Shown: positions 8,344-19,281 of the stretch, one piece after another
How the letters are laid out: every line of letters starts with the position of its first letter
How positions within the stretch are numbered: position 1 is the first letter of the stretch
From: Arthrobacter burdickii
Lineage (GTDB): Bacteria; Actinomycetota; Actinomycetes; Actinomycetales; Micrococcaceae
Length of the DNA stretch: 64,000 nucleotides
Assembly (NCBI RefSeq): GCF_030433645.1
Contig: NZ_JAROCG010000001.1
Coordinates: 2,666,001-2,730,000, forward strand
Direction of reading: 5' to 3'
Position numbers and translations under genes: made by a program
Notes under the pieces: model-generated
Seen by the model: only the letters and a program-made list of their open reading frames with translations
Told to the model about the DNA's origin: nothing
Databases searched by the model: none

Positions 8344-9033
8344 ATGGAGTGGACGCGCGCGAAGGACTGGCTGATAGGGGCTCTCGGGATGGTCCTCGTC
8401 CTGGGGGTCGCACTCGGAATCCTCTGGTGGGTGGTGAGCAACCCTGTCGGCGACAGCAAAGCAGCGCCTGAGGCGTCGCCGACGATGGCCCCTGGCCTGC
8501 CGGGCCGTGAACCTCCCGCCGACCTGCGCGAGGACGAGGTGTGGTTCGCCGACCTTGCACTGGATGCCGGGACAGTGGCCACCGGGGACTCGACGCTCCG
8601 GAACGTCCGGGCCGTCGGGCAGGACGTGGTCACAGGGCCGGACGGACTGGTTGCTGCACGGCTCGCTGTGGACGCGACCGTGCCGTTCGCGGTCGTTGCC
8701 GACGACCTCGGTCGTGGCACTGTGGTGCGCGCCGCCGACGACGGCCAGGCCACGGTGGTTCGCACCGTCGAGGCCCTTGGCCGCGAACTGCGCGTGGTCG
8801 CCACCGGCACGGTCGAGGTCCAGGGCGGCAGGATCGTGCTCGAGCCCCGGTCGATCGATGTCGGAGGGCCCGACTTCCTCGCGGATACCGCCGCCGCGGC
8901 CGTGCGCAGGTTCGTGACCATCGAGCACCACGTCGAAGGCCTGCCCGAAGGCCTCGTACTCCAGGACGTCACCGTCCAGAGCGACGGCTTCCGTGCAAGC
9001 CTCCTCGGTGAGGACGTCACGCTCGTCCCGTGA
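8344..9033 (+). CDS. DUF2993 / LmeA-like membrane-anchored protein
   Basis: A 229-residue protein with one N-terminal membrane helix (IGALGMVLVLGVALGILWWVV). An extracytoplasmic domain follows with the DUF2993 pattern: repeated beta strands rich in Val and Gly, and a C-terminal GLPEGLVLQDVTVQSDGFR block. LmeA of mycobacteria, in this family, is a periplasmic phospholipid-binding protein needed for lipomannan elongation; a related envelope-lipid role here is an inference. The start is uncertain: ATG 8344 immediately precedes the membrane helix, while GTG 8293 would add 17 residues. Confidence 0.8.
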   Translation: MEWTRAKDWLIGALGMVLVLGVALGILWWVVSNPVGDSKAAPEASPTMAPGLPGREPPADLREDEVWFADLALDAGTVATGDSTLRNVRAVGQDVVTGPDGLVAARLAVDATVPFAVVADDLGRGTVVRAADDGQATVVRTVEALGRELRVVATGTVEVQGGRIVLEPRSIDVGGPDFLADTAAAAVRRFVTIEHHVEGLPEGLVLQDVTVQSDGFRASLLGEDVTLVP

Positions 9034-9197
9034 CCCCACCCGCCCCCGGGGCTCTGCACCGAGTGGCGAGGACTGTCAATCGGCTTCCTGAGACAGATCT
9101 GCCATGGTGTTGACGCCGTTCGCGGTGCACTCTGATTCCGTCACACCACGGCAGCCCACGGCGAAGCCGCGGACCGGTTCGACGGAAGGATCACTCT

Positions 9198-9323
9198 ATG
9201 GCGGACATTGGTGGAATGGCTGGCAAAGCCAAGGACTATGCACAGGACAACCCCGAGAAGGTCGACCAGGCCAAGGACAAGGCCAAGGACGCCTTCGACG
9301 GCAAAGACGGCGATCAGAAGTAA
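9198..9323 (+). CDS. 41-residue antitoxin-like protein (MT0933/Rv0909 type)
   Basis: A very small, highly charged helical protein of 41 residues. It is rich in Lys, Asp and Ala with heptad-like KAKD repeats (MAGKAKDYAQDNPEKVDQ, then AKDKAKDAFDGK). This matches the short proteins annotated as Rv0909/MT0933-type antitoxins (Pfam MT0933_antitox), which are common in Micrococcaceae as stand-alone genes. It has a strong Shine-Dalgarno (GGAAGGA) seven bases before ATG 9198 and a terminator right after it, so it is a self-contained unit. No toxin gene is adjacent. The coding call is good; the family call is moderate. Confidence 0.75.
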   Translation: MADIGGMAGKAKDYAQDNPEKVDQAKDKAKDAFDGKDGDQK

Positions 9324-9334
9324 CCCGATCCCGC

Positions 9335-9376
9335 CACAGGAGGCCGGACCACCCATCTGGGGTCCGGCCTCCTGTG
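9335..9376 (+). terminator. Strong hairpin after the small antitoxin-like gene
   Basis: A perfect 16-bp stem (9335-9350 with 9361-9376) and a 10-base loop start 12 bases after the stop codon. There is no T-run after it, as is common in high-GC actinobacteria. It may also stop transcripts of the converging DapA-family gene. Confidence 0.8.
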
Positions 9377-9430
9377 CGTCCAAGGCCCGCAGCGGTCAGG
9401 ACCCCTGCGAGGGGCGGGCTCCACGCACCG

Positions 9431-10333
9431 TCAGCGGTCGCCGAACTCCGCCTCGAGGACGTCGAGCAGCCGTCCCAGCTCGCGCAGTTCGGAACCGGGA
9501 CTCGGCAACAGCGGCGGGCGCGGATCCCCGGCCGCGACGCCGCAGGCGCGCGCCAGCAGGTGCAGCCCGCTGATCTTCCGGAGCCCCGCGACGTGGTCCA
9601 CGAGGGGAGCGAGGACGTGCCGGACGCGGTCGATCTCGGACTGGTCGCCCGCCACGACAGCCGACCTCAGGCGGCTGTAATAGGCCGGCAGAAGTGCCGC
9701 GGGGCCGCTGTGCCACGCATCCGCCGCAATCTCCCCCGACATCATCAGGACATCCCCGCTCACCCCGTGGCTGAGGGCACCCCCCGGAACGAGGGCGGCC
9801 AGTTCGGCATGGCGCGCGTTGAAGGTGGCGGCATCGGCGGCCGTGTCCTTGAACGCCACCACCTCCGGCAGCGCGGACAGTTCGGCGACCACCCGCAGCG
9901 AGTAGTCGAACTGCGTGGTTCCCGGGTTGTTGTAGAGGCAGACGGGGAGGTCCGTGGCCTCACACACCGCCCGGACCTGGGTCAGGACCTCGTCGTCGGT
10001 GAGGGGAACGTAGGAGACCGGCGACAGGACGAGCCCGGCCGCGCCGGCCACCTGCGCGTCCACCGCGGCGTCGAGCACCTCGCGGGTGCCCACCGAGCTG
10101 ATGCCCACGGCTACCGGGAGCCGCCCGTCCACCGCCTCGATGGCGGTGCGCGCGACGCTGGAACGCTCCGCCCGGTCGAGGTACGCGAAGCTGCCCGATG
10201 AGCCCAGCACGGTGATCGCGTCGACGCCCGAGGACGCCAGGGCGCCGACGAATCCCCGGAGGTCCTCGTGGCTGACCCTGCCCTCGGCATCGAACGGTGT
10301 GACGGGATAGGCGATGAGCCCGGTGAAATCCAT
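9431..10333 (-). CDS. DapA-family aldolase/lyase (dihydrodipicolinate synthase-like)
   Basis: A 300-residue TIM-barrel Schiff-base lyase of the DHDPS/N-acetylneuraminate lyase superfamily. Residues 1-15 are the usual GLIAYPVTPFD start. GSSGSFAYLDRAER corresponds to the GTTGE...ER phosphate/carboxylate loop, YNNPGTT carries the catalytic Tyr, and VVAFKDTAAD carries the Schiff-base Lys. The GSSGS in place of GTTGE, and the lack of lysine-pathway neighbours, argue against true DapA. It more likely handles another 2-keto acid. An AGCCTA (TAGGCT) box seven bases before ATG 10333 suggests a leaderless single-gene transcript. Confidence 0.85.
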   Translation of the reverse strand: MDFTGLIAYPVTPFDAEGRVSHEDLRGFVGALASSGVDAITVLGSSGSFAYLDRAERSSVARTAIEAVDGRLPVAVGISSVGTREVLDAAVDAQVAGAAGLVLSPVSYVPLTDDEVLTQVRAVCEATDLPVCLYNNPGTTQFDYSLRVVAELSALPEVVAFKDTAADAATFNARHAELAALVPGGALSHGVSGDVLMMSGEIAADAWHSGPAALLPAYYSRLRSAVVAGDQSEIDRVRHVLAPLVDHVAGLRKISGLHLLARACGVAAGDPRPPLLPSPGSELRELGRLLDVLEAEFGDR

Positions 10334-10340
10334 GGAAGCC

Positions 10341-10346
10341 AGCCTA
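10341..10346 (-). promoter_or_regulatory. Leaderless-type -10 box (TAGGCT) for the DapA-family gene
   Basis: TAGGCT on the reverse strand is followed by seven bases and ATG 10333. No Shine-Dalgarno sequence is visible. Confidence 0.5.
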
Positions 10347-10400
10347 GGCGCTTCCGGAGGCGGGCCGTGCGCCGAGGACCCGGGTGCGGTCAGAACCCGA

Positions 10401-11345
10401 TCAGGGCAGGATGGCCGATCCGACGAAGGGATCGATCGCGAGGGCGAGGAAGAGCACGGTCAGGTAGCTGATGGAGCCGTGGAAGACCTTCATCGCCGCC
10501 TTGTTGTTCAGCTCGCCCTGCTGGGCGAGCGAGTACAGCCGGTGCGACTCGCGGAGGAACCAGGCGCCGCCGAGGAGCGCTGCGACCGTGTACACCCATC
10601 CTGCACCGGCAGGGACCAGCAGGAGCGAGCAGGCCACCATGGCCCAGGCGTAGAGGACCACCTGGATGGACACCACGCGGGCCCCGGCGATCGCACCGAG
10701 CATGGGGACGCTGGCGGCGTTGTAGTCGTCGCTGTACTTCATGGACAGCGGCCAGTAGTGCGGGGGCGTCCACAGGAAGATGATCAGGAACAGGACGACG
10801 GCGGGCCACTCGACCGAGTTCGTCACCGCGGCCCAGGCGATGAGGACGGGCATGCAGCCCGCGGCGCCTCCCCACACGATGTTCTGCGACGTGCGGCGCT
10901 TCAGCACGAGTGTGTAGACCACGACGTAGAGGAAGATCGCCGCGACGCCGAGCATCCCCGTCAGCGCATTCGCCCCGAACCACAGGACGGCGATGGCGAC
11001 GATGCCGAGGATCCAGGAGAAGACGAGGGCTTCCCGGGGAGTGACCTCACCCGTGACGAGTGGACGATTCTCTGTGCGGTGCATCAGCTTGTCGATGTCG
11101 CGGTCGATGTAGCAGTTGAAGGCACCCGCGCTACCGGCGGCCAGTGCTCCCCCGACCATGGTCGCCAGGATCAGCCCGAGCGGCGGGAACCCGCCCTGCG
11201 CGAAGATCATCGTGGGAAGGGTGGTCACCAGGAGAAGTTCGATCACGCGAGGCTTCGTCAGAGCGAGGTAGGCCTTCGCTTTGCGGCCGACACCCTGACG
11301 GGCCTGCGGGGAACGTGCCGGAGCAGGAACCTGCTGGGTCTTCAC
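10401..11345 (-). CDS. ctaB: Protoheme IX farnesyltransferase (heme O synthase)
   Basis: A 314-residue UbiA-family prenyltransferase that adds farnesyl to heme B, giving heme O for cytochrome oxidase. It has about nine membrane helices. Hallmarks are [18 protein letters not shown] at the first helix, [20 protein letters not shown] (the first Asp-rich, substrate-binding motif) and [13 protein letters not shown] (the second loop). The start is GTG 11345, where the family's N-terminus begins. The Shine-Dalgarno is poor, and the frame stays open far upstream without a better start. It diverges from tkt. Its product feeds ctaA at the left edge of the window. Confidence 0.92.
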   Translation of the reverse strand: MKTQQVPAPARSPQARQGVGRKAKAYLALTKPRVIELLLVTTLPTMIFAQGGFPPLGLILATMVGGALAAGSAGAFNCYIDRDIDKLMHRTENRPLVTGEVTPREALVFSWILGIVAIAVLWFGANALTGMLGVAAIFLYVVVYTLVLKRRTSQNIVWGGAAGCMPVLIAWAAVTNSVEWPAVVLFLIIFLWTPPHYWPLSMKYSDDYNAASVPMLGAIAGARVVSIQVVLYAWAMVACSLLLVPAGAGWVYTVAALLGGAWFLRESHRLYSLAQQGELNNKAAMKVFHGSISYLTVLFLALAIDPFVGSAILP

Positions 11346-11782
11346 AAGGCAACACTTTCGATTCTTCCGGAGGAAAAGACAATGCCCATCATACCCTTTT
11401 ACACCGTGTAGAAATCGGGGTGGAATCTGATGCGCGATCCCCGTCCGCCGCCCTCCCCAGCACGACGGCGGCGCCCGGCTGAGTCGCCGGGGCCGGTGGG
11501 CTCGTCGGCGATGCGCCACGGGTCGGTCCTGATCGGCCCCGCGCAACCCGGGAATGTGAGTTACGACATTCTTCGACTCCCACGGCCGAACAGAAGCCGG
11601 AAGGGATAGTGTGGCTTTGAAAGCCCGCTGCGGAAGCATGCCCGGAACGAACAGTCCGGGCTGGTTGCTGCCTCGCTCGGCGCCGAACTTTGCAGGATTC
11701 AATGGTGAACGGCCGGCCTGACCGCGTGCCTGGAGGCACGCACCCGTCAGCCGCCGTTCCGGACAGAGAGGGGCCCGGAAAC
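11346..11782. other. Divergent promoter region between ctaB and tkt
   Basis: No convincing gene is seen in these 437 bp. Frames entering from both sides are extensions of ctaB and tkt. The ctaB-proximal part carries a TATGAT box and a palindrome, listed separately. I could not place the tkt promoter securely. If tkt starts at ATG 11702 rather than GTG 11783, the gap is 81 bp shorter. Confidence 0.5.
11388..11410 (-). promoter_or_regulatory. Candidate ctaB promoter with an 11-bp palindrome in its spacer
   Basis: On the reverse strand TATGAT (11388-11393) is a good -10 box. The 17 bases before it include the perfect palindrome TACACCGTGTA (11400-11410). A repressor bound there would block the promoter. 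The -35 region itself is poor, so the assignment is tentative. Confidence 0.35.
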
Positions 11783-13969
<2,187 letters not shown>

Positions 13970-14028
13970 TTCCGTACCCTCCGTCAGAATCCAGCACACA
14001 TTCCGCGGAAGCGGACAAGGAGTACATC

Positions 14029-15138
14029 ATGTCAACACCCACAGCTGACCTCTCGGCCGCCGGCGTATCGATCTGGCTCGACGACCTCTCGAGGGAGCGC
14101 ATCAACTCCGGTGCCTTCAAGCACCTCATCGAGGACCTCAACGTCGTGGGCGTCACGACCAACCCCAGCATCTTCGCCGCAGCGCTGAAGAAGGGCGAGT
14201 CCTACGCCTCGCAGGTCGGCGCCCTGGCCGAGGCCGGCGCCGACGTCGACCAGGCCGTCTTCGACATCACCACGCACGACGTCGCGCAGGCATGCGACAT
14301 CTTCGCCGAGGAGGCCGAGCGCACGAACGGCGCCGACGGCCGCGTCTCCATCGAGGTCGACCCGCGCCTGTCACGCGATACCGCCGGGACCGTGGCCGAG
14401 GCCAAGCGCCTGCACGCGAAGGTCCAGCGCACCAACGTCCTGATCAAGATCCCGGCGACCGTCGAGGGCCTGGAGGCCATCTCCTCGACGCTGGCTGCGG
14501 GCATCAGCGTCAACGTCACGCTGATCTTCTCCCTCGAGCGCTACCGTGCCGTCATCAACGCCTACCTGACCGGCCTCGAGCAGGCCAGGGAGAAGGGCCA
14601 CGACCTGTCCAAGATCACCTCCGTCGCCTCGTTCTTCGTCTCCCGCGTCGACGCCGAGATCGACGCACAACTCGACAGAATCGGGACCGCCGAGGCCACG
14701 GCGCTCAAGGGCAAGGCCGGCCTGGCCAACGCGCGCCTGGCCTACCAGATCTTCGAGGAGCAGTTCTCCACCGAGCGCTGGCAGGTCCTCAAGAACGCGG
14801 GCGCGAACGCACAGCGCCCCCTCTGGGCGTCGACCGGTGTCAAGGACCCCAACCTCCCCGACACCCTCTACGTCACCGGCCTCGTCGCGCCGAACGTCGT
14901 GAACACCATGCCCGAGAAGACGCTCCAGGCCACGGCCGACCACGGCGTCATCGAGGGCGACACGGTCACCGGCACCTACGAGGAGTCCAACGAGATCCTG
15001 AACCGGCTCGACGCCGTCGGCGTCTCCTACGACGAGGTCGTCGACACGCTCGAGACCGAGGGCCTGGACAAGTTCGTCACCAGCTGGTCCGAACTGCTCG
15101 AGACCGTCCAGACCGCACTCGACGCAGCGAAGGGCTGA
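14029..15138 (+). CDS. tal: Transaldolase
   Basis: A 369-residue class I transaldolase of the long actinobacterial type. It transfers dihydroxyacetone between sugar phosphates. Conserved blocks are [40 protein letters not shown] and [16 protein letters not shown], where the Lys forms the Schiff base, followed by [17 protein letters not shown] lies six bases before ATG 14029. It sits 59 bp after tkt and 5 bp before pgi, so it is clearly in the operon. Confidence 0.96.
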   Translation: MSTPTADLSAAGVSIWLDDLSRERINSGAFKHLIEDLNVVGVTTNPSIFAAALKKGESYASQVGALAEAGADVDQAVFDITTHDVAQACDIFAEEAERTNGADGRVSIEVDPRLSRDTAGTVAEAKRLHAKVQRTNVLIKIPATVEGLEAISSTLAAGISVNVTLIFSLERYRAVINAYLTGLEQAREKGHDLSKITSVASFFVSRVDAEIDAQLDRIGTAEATALKGKAGLANARLAYQIFEEQFSTERWQVLKNAGANAQRPLWASTGVKDPNLPDTLYVTGLVAPNVVNTMPEKTLQATADHGVIEGDTVTGTYEESNEILNRLDAVGVSYDEVVDTLETEGLDKFVTSWSELLETVQTALDAAKG

Positions 15139-15143
15139 CACTC

Positions 15144-16793
15144 ATGGGCGCATTCGCTCTCACCGCGTCCGGCGCGGCCCTTGCCGCCGTCGAGTCGGCG
15201 GTGCCTGCACTGGTGAAGGACCGCTTCGCCTCCCGCCTGCTGGCGAAGGACGCCACCCTCTGGGGTGCCGACGCCGAGGCGGAGGCCTCGATCCGCCTCG
15301 GCTGGATCGACCTGTTCGAAGGCTCTCGCGCCCTCCTGCCGGAGATCGCTGGGCTTCGGGCGGACCTCCACGCGGAAGGCGTCGACCGGATCGTGCTCTG
15401 CGGCATGGGCGGTTCGTCGCTCGCGCCGGAAGTGATCACGAAGGAAGCGGGCGTGCCGCTCGTCGTCCTGGATGCCACCGATCCCGAGCAGGTGCGTGCG
15501 GCCCTCGAGGAGGACCTGCAGCGCACGGCCATCGTGGTGTCGTCGAAGTCCGGCTCCACCGTGGAGACGGACTCGCAGCGCCGCCTGTTCGAGCAGGCGT
15601 TCACGGACGCCGGCATCGATGCCGCCTCGCGCATCATCATCGTGACCGATCCGGGCTCCCCGCTCGACGAGGCATCGAGGAAGGCCGGATACCGCAAGGT
15701 CTTCAACGCCAACCCCGAGGTCGGTGGCCGGTACTCGGCGCTGACGGCGTTCGGGCTCGTCCCGTCGGGCCTCGCCGGTGCGGACATCGGGACACTCCTC
15801 GACGATGCCGAGGACAGCGCCGAATTCCTCGGCGACGACGACTCCGACAACGTCGGCCTCCAGCTCGGCGCCGTCCTCGGCGGGACCAACCCGCTTCGCG
15901 ACAAGATCGTCTTCGCCGACGCCGGTTCCGGTCTTCCCGGCTTCGCCGACTGGGCGGAACAGCTCATCGCGGAGTCCACGGGCAAGCTCGGCACCGGCCT
16001 GCTGCCGGTCGTCGCCTCGACGGGTGCTCCTGAGCTCGCCGACGTGGCCGACGACGTCCTGCCCGTCGTCCTGGCCCCGTTCGACGAGGCGCCGAGCGAC
16101 GAGCTGACCGACGGCACGCGCGTGACCGTGAGCGGCAGCCTGGGCAGCCAGCTGTTCGTCTGGGAATACGCGGTCGCCGTCGCGGGACGACTGCTCGGCA
16201 TCAACCCGTTCGACCAGCCCGACGTCGAGGCCGCGAAGAAGGCGGCCCGCGGCCTGCTGGACGCGCAGCCGGAGCCGGCTCCCGCCGCCTTCGTCGATGG
16301 TGCCGTGGAAGTGCGCGGAGACGCGCAGCTCCTCGGATCCTCGAGCACGGTGGCAGAGGCCCTCGAAGCCCTCCTCGCCACCCTGCCCGCGAACGGCTAC
16401 CTCTCGGTGCAGGCCTACCTCGACCGCCACCGCCAGGCAGCCCTCGAGGAGATCCGCTCGCCGCTGGCCGCGGCGACGGGCCGTCCGGTCACGTTCGGCT
16501 GGGGTCCGCGCTTCCTGCACTCCACCGGCCAGTACCACAAGGGCGGCTCGCCCATCGGCTCGTACCTGCAGCTGACCGGGGCGACCAGCGCCGACCTGGC
16601 CATTCCGGACCGGCCCTTCACCTTCGGGGAACTCATCTCAGCGCAGGCCGCAGGGGACGCACAGGTCCTGGCCGACCATGGACGCCCCGTCCTCCGCCTG
16701 CACCTCACGGAACGCGCAGCGGGTGTCGAGCAGCTGCGCAATGTCATCTCCTCCCTTGCCGCGTCCGGCCGGGGACCCCACGGGAACGGGTGA
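15144..16793 (+). CDS. pgi: Glucose-6-phosphate isomerase
   Basis: A 549-residue isomerase linking glycolysis and the pentose phosphate pathway. It has the two SIS-type subdomains: GMGGSSLAPEV and VVSSKSGSTVETDSQ carry phosphate-binding Ser/Thr residues, and GPRFLHSTGQYHKGG lies near the C-terminus. The protein is of the divergent actinobacterial type that tends to be found in this operon. ATG 15144 follows the tal stop by five bases, and the stop overlaps the possible GTG start of zwf. Having pgi inside the tkt-tal-zwf operon routes hexose phosphate flow through one transcript; corynebacteria and mycobacteria keep it elsewhere. Confidence 0.92.
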   Translation: MGAFALTASGAALAAVESAVPALVKDRFASRLLAKDATLWGADAEAEASIRLGWIDLFEGSRALLPEIAGLRADLHAEGVDRIVLCGMGGSSLAPEVITKEAGVPLVVLDATDPEQVRAALEEDLQRTAIVVSSKSGSTVETDSQRRLFEQAFTDAGIDAASRIIIVTDPGSPLDEASRKAGYRKVFNANPEVGGRYSALTAFGLVPSGLAGADIGTLLDDAEDSAEFLGDDDSDNVGLQLGAVLGGTNPLRDKIVFADAGSGLPGFADWAEQLIAESTGKLGTGLLPVVASTGAPELADVADDVLPVVLAPFDEAPSDELTDGTRVTVSGSLGSQLFVWEYAVAVAGRLLGINPFDQPDVEAAKKAARGLLDAQPEPAPAAFVDGAVEVRGDAQLLGSSSTVAEALEALLATLPANGYLSVQAYLDRHRQAALEEIRSPLAAATGRPVTFGWGPRFLHSTGQYHKGGSPIGSYLQLTGATSADLAIPDRPFTFGELISAQAAGDAQVLADHGRPVLRLHLTERAAGVEQLRNVISSLAASGRGPHGNG

Positions 16794-16795
16794 GC

Positions 16796-18340
16796 ATGCC
16801 TTTCAGCACGACGGCGAAAGCCGCCAATCCGCTGCGGGATTCGCGCGACAGGCGGCTGAGCCGGATCGCCGGGCCGTCCTCGCTCGTCCTGTTCGGCGTG
16901 ACGGGCGACCTCGCCCGGAAGAAGCTCATGCCGGCCATCTACGACCTCGCGAACCGGGGGCTCCTGCCCCCGAGCTTCGGTCTCGTCGGCTTCGGCCGCC
17001 GCGACTGGAGCAACGAGGAGTTCGTGGAGAAGGTCAAGGAGTCCGTGACCCAGTACGCGCGGACGCCGTTCAAGGAGACGGTGTGGGAGCAGCTCTCCGC
17101 GGGCATCCGCTTCGTCCGGGGTGAGTTCGACGACGACGAGGCGTTCAAGAACCTCAAGGAGTGCATCGACGAGCTGGACCAGAGCAGGGGGACCCGGGGC
17201 AACCACGCGTTCTACCTCTCGATCCCGCCGAATGCGTTCGAGGCGGTGTGCCAGAAGCTCTCCGAGCATGGCCTGGCGCGCCCGGACGAGGGCCAGTGGC
17301 GCCGCGTGGTCATCGAGAAGCCGTTCGGGCACGATCTCGAGTCCGCCCGCGAACTGAACAGCATCGTCGAGGAGGTCTTCCCTCCGGACGCGGTGTTCCG
17401 CATCGACCACTACCTGGGCAAGGAGACCGTCCAGAACATCCTCGCGCTGCGCTTCGCGAACCAGCTCTTCGAGCCGCTGTGGAACGCGAACTACGTCGAC
17501 CACGTGCAGATCACCATGGCCGAGGACATCGGGATCGGCAGCCGGGCAGGCTATTACGACGGCGTGGGCGCGGCCCGCGACGTCATCCAGAACCACCTGC
17601 TCCAGCTGCTCGCCCTGACGGCGATGGAGGAACCGATCTCGTTCGATGCCGACCACCTCCGCGCGGAGAAGGAGAAGGTCCTCGCGGCCGTCGCCCTGCC
17701 GAAGGACCTGTCCGGACGGTCCGCGCGCGGCCAGTACGAGGCCGGGTGGCAGGGCGGGGAACGCGTGAACGGCTTCCTCGAGGAGGAGGGCATCCCCGCG
17801 CACTCCACCACCGAGAGCTTCGCCGCGCTGCGGCTCGACATCAACACGCGCCGCTGGGCCGGGGTGCCGTTCTACCTGCGCGCGGGCAAGCGCCTCGGGC
17901 GCAGGGTCACGGAGATCGCCGTCGTCTTCAAGCGGGCTCCCAATCTCCTGTTCCGCGACCACAACGAGGAGGACTTCGGACAGAACGCCGTCGTCATCCG
18001 GGTGCAGCCCGACGAGGGCGTGACGATCCGGTTCGGCTCGAAGGTGCCCGGAACGCAGACCGAGGTCCGCGACGTGACCATGGACTTCGGCTACGGCCAC
18101 TCCTTCACGGAATCCAGTCCCGAAGCCTACGAGCGCCTCATCCTCGACGTCCTGCTCGGCGAGCCCCCGCTCTTCCCTCGCCAGGAGGAAGTGGAGCTGT
18201 CCTGGAAGATCCTCGACCCGTTCGAGCAGTACTGGGAGTCCCTCGATGGACAGCCCGAGCCCTACGTACCCGGCAGCTGGGGCCCCGCATCCGCGGACGA
18301 GCTGCTGGCAGCCGACGGACGTACCTGGAGAAGGCCATGA
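16796..18340 (+). CDS. zwf: Glucose-6-phosphate 1-dehydrogenase
   Basis: A 514-residue NADP-dependent first enzyme of the oxidative pentose phosphate pathway. The N-terminal dinucleotide fold has GVTGDLARKKLMPAIY. The catalytic motif RIDHYLGKE (His-Tyr-Leu-Gly-Lys) is intact, and the C-terminal domain is full length. ATG 16796 is used; GTG 16790, overlapping the pgi stop as GTGA, is an equally possible coupled start. The stop overlaps the opcA ATG. In related bacteria OpcA is required for activity of this enzyme, and it is encoded next. Confidence 0.96.
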   Translation: MPFSTTAKAANPLRDSRDRRLSRIAGPSSLVLFGVTGDLARKKLMPAIYDLANRGLLPPSFGLVGFGRRDWSNEEFVEKVKESVTQYARTPFKETVWEQLSAGIRFVRGEFDDDEAFKNLKECIDELDQSRGTRGNHAFYLSIPPNAFEAVCQKLSEHGLARPDEGQWRRVVIEKPFGHDLESARELNSIVEEVFPPDAVFRIDHYLGKETVQNILALRFANQLFEPLWNANYVDHVQITMAEDIGIGSRAGYYDGVGAARDVIQNHLLQLLALTAMEEPISFDADHLRAEKEKVLAAVALPKDLSGRSARGQYEAGWQGGERVNGFLEEEGIPAHSTTESFAALRLDINTRRWAGVPFYLRAGKRLGRRVTEIAVVFKRAPNLLFRDHNEEDFGQNAVVIRVQPDEGVTIRFGSKVPGTQTEVRDVTMDFGYGHSFTESSPEAYERLILDVLLGEPPLFPRQEEVELSWKILDPFEQYWESLDGQPEPYVPGSWGPASADELLAADGRTWRRP

Positions 18341-19281
18341 TCGTAGACCTGCCCGACACCACCACCTCGAAGGTGTCGAAGGAACTGATGGCGATGCGCG
18401 AACGCGGCGGCGTCGTCGCGCTCGGCCGCGTGCTGACGCTCGTCGTCATCACGAAGTCCGGCTACGAGGAGCAGGCCATCGACGCGGCGAACGAGGCCAG
18501 CCGTGAACACCCGTGCCGCATCATCGTCCTCGCCGAGGAATCCCCGGACGAGCCCACCCGGCTCGACGGCCAGATCCGCGTCGGCGGCGACGCCGGGGCA
18601 TCGGAGGTGGTCGTGCTCCGGGGGTACGGCGAGCTGGCGCACGAGAACGAGTCCCTCGTCTCCGCGCTCCTGCTGCCGGACGCGCCGATCGTGGCCTGGT
18701 GGCCGCACGGGGTCCCGGAAGCAGCATGCCGGACGTCGATCGGCAGCATCGCGCACCGCCGGATCACCGATTCCGCGAACGAGGCGGACCCGACGGACGC
18801 GCTGTTCAACATCAGCAGCACCTACGCTGCCGGTGACACGGACCTCGCCTGGACGCGCCTGACCAACTGGCGCATCCAGCTCGCGGCCGTGATGGACCAG
18901 CTGGAGGGCGACGAGCCCATCACCGCGGTCACAGTCGAGGGTGCCTCCGACTCCCCCAGCACGGTGCTGCTCGCCGCCTGGCTGACCAGGGCGCTGGATG
19001 CCCCCGTCACCATCGTGTCGGGACCTGCCGGGACGGGCCTCAAGCGCGTGCGCCTGGCCAGGAGCGGCGGCGATGTCGAGTTGCACCGTCCGGGCCACGA
19101 CGTCGCGGAGCTGCACCAACCACACCAGCCGGTCCAGCGCATCTCCCTCCCCCGCAGGAGCCTGCGGGACTGCCTCGCGGAGGAGCTGAGGCGGCTGGAC
19201 CCGGACGAGGTATTCGGGGAAGTCATCACGGAGGGGCTTGCCCGAACCAACCTAAGGAGTGTGCGAACGAGTGAGCGCTGA
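18337..19281 (+). CDS. opcA: Glucose-6-phosphate dehydrogenase assembly protein OpcA
   Basis: A 314-residue soluble protein needed for assembly or activation of Zwf in cyanobacteria and actinobacteria. Typical blocks are ALGRVLTLVVITKSGYEEQAI, RIIVLAEESPDEPTRLDGQIR, LLLPDAPIVAWWPHGVP and DLAWTRLTNWRIQLA. ATG 18337 overlaps the zwf stop as ATGA, with GGAGAAGG six bases upstream, so translation is likely coupled. The 3' end overlaps the pgl start by 11 bp. Confidence 0.95.
   Translation: MIVDLPDTTTSKVSKELMAMRERGGVVALGRVLTLVVITKSGYEEQAIDAANEASREHPCRIIVLAEESPDEPTRLDGQIRVGGDAGASEVVVLRGYGELAHENESLVSALLLPDAPIVAWWPHGVPEAACRTSIGSIAHRRITDSANEADPTDALFNISSTYAAGDTDLAWTRLTNWRIQLAAVMDQLEGDEPITAVTVEGASDSPSTVLLAAWLTRALDAPVTIVSGPAGTGLKRVRLARSGGDVELHRPGHDVAELHQPHQPVQRISLPRRSLRDCLAEELRRLDPDEVFGEVITEGLARTNLRSVRTSER

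Noticed and set aside
9431..10333. True dapA (lysine biosynthesis)
   Set aside because: The GTTGE-type loop is GSSGS and no lysine-pathway genes are near, so it is called only a DapA-family protein.
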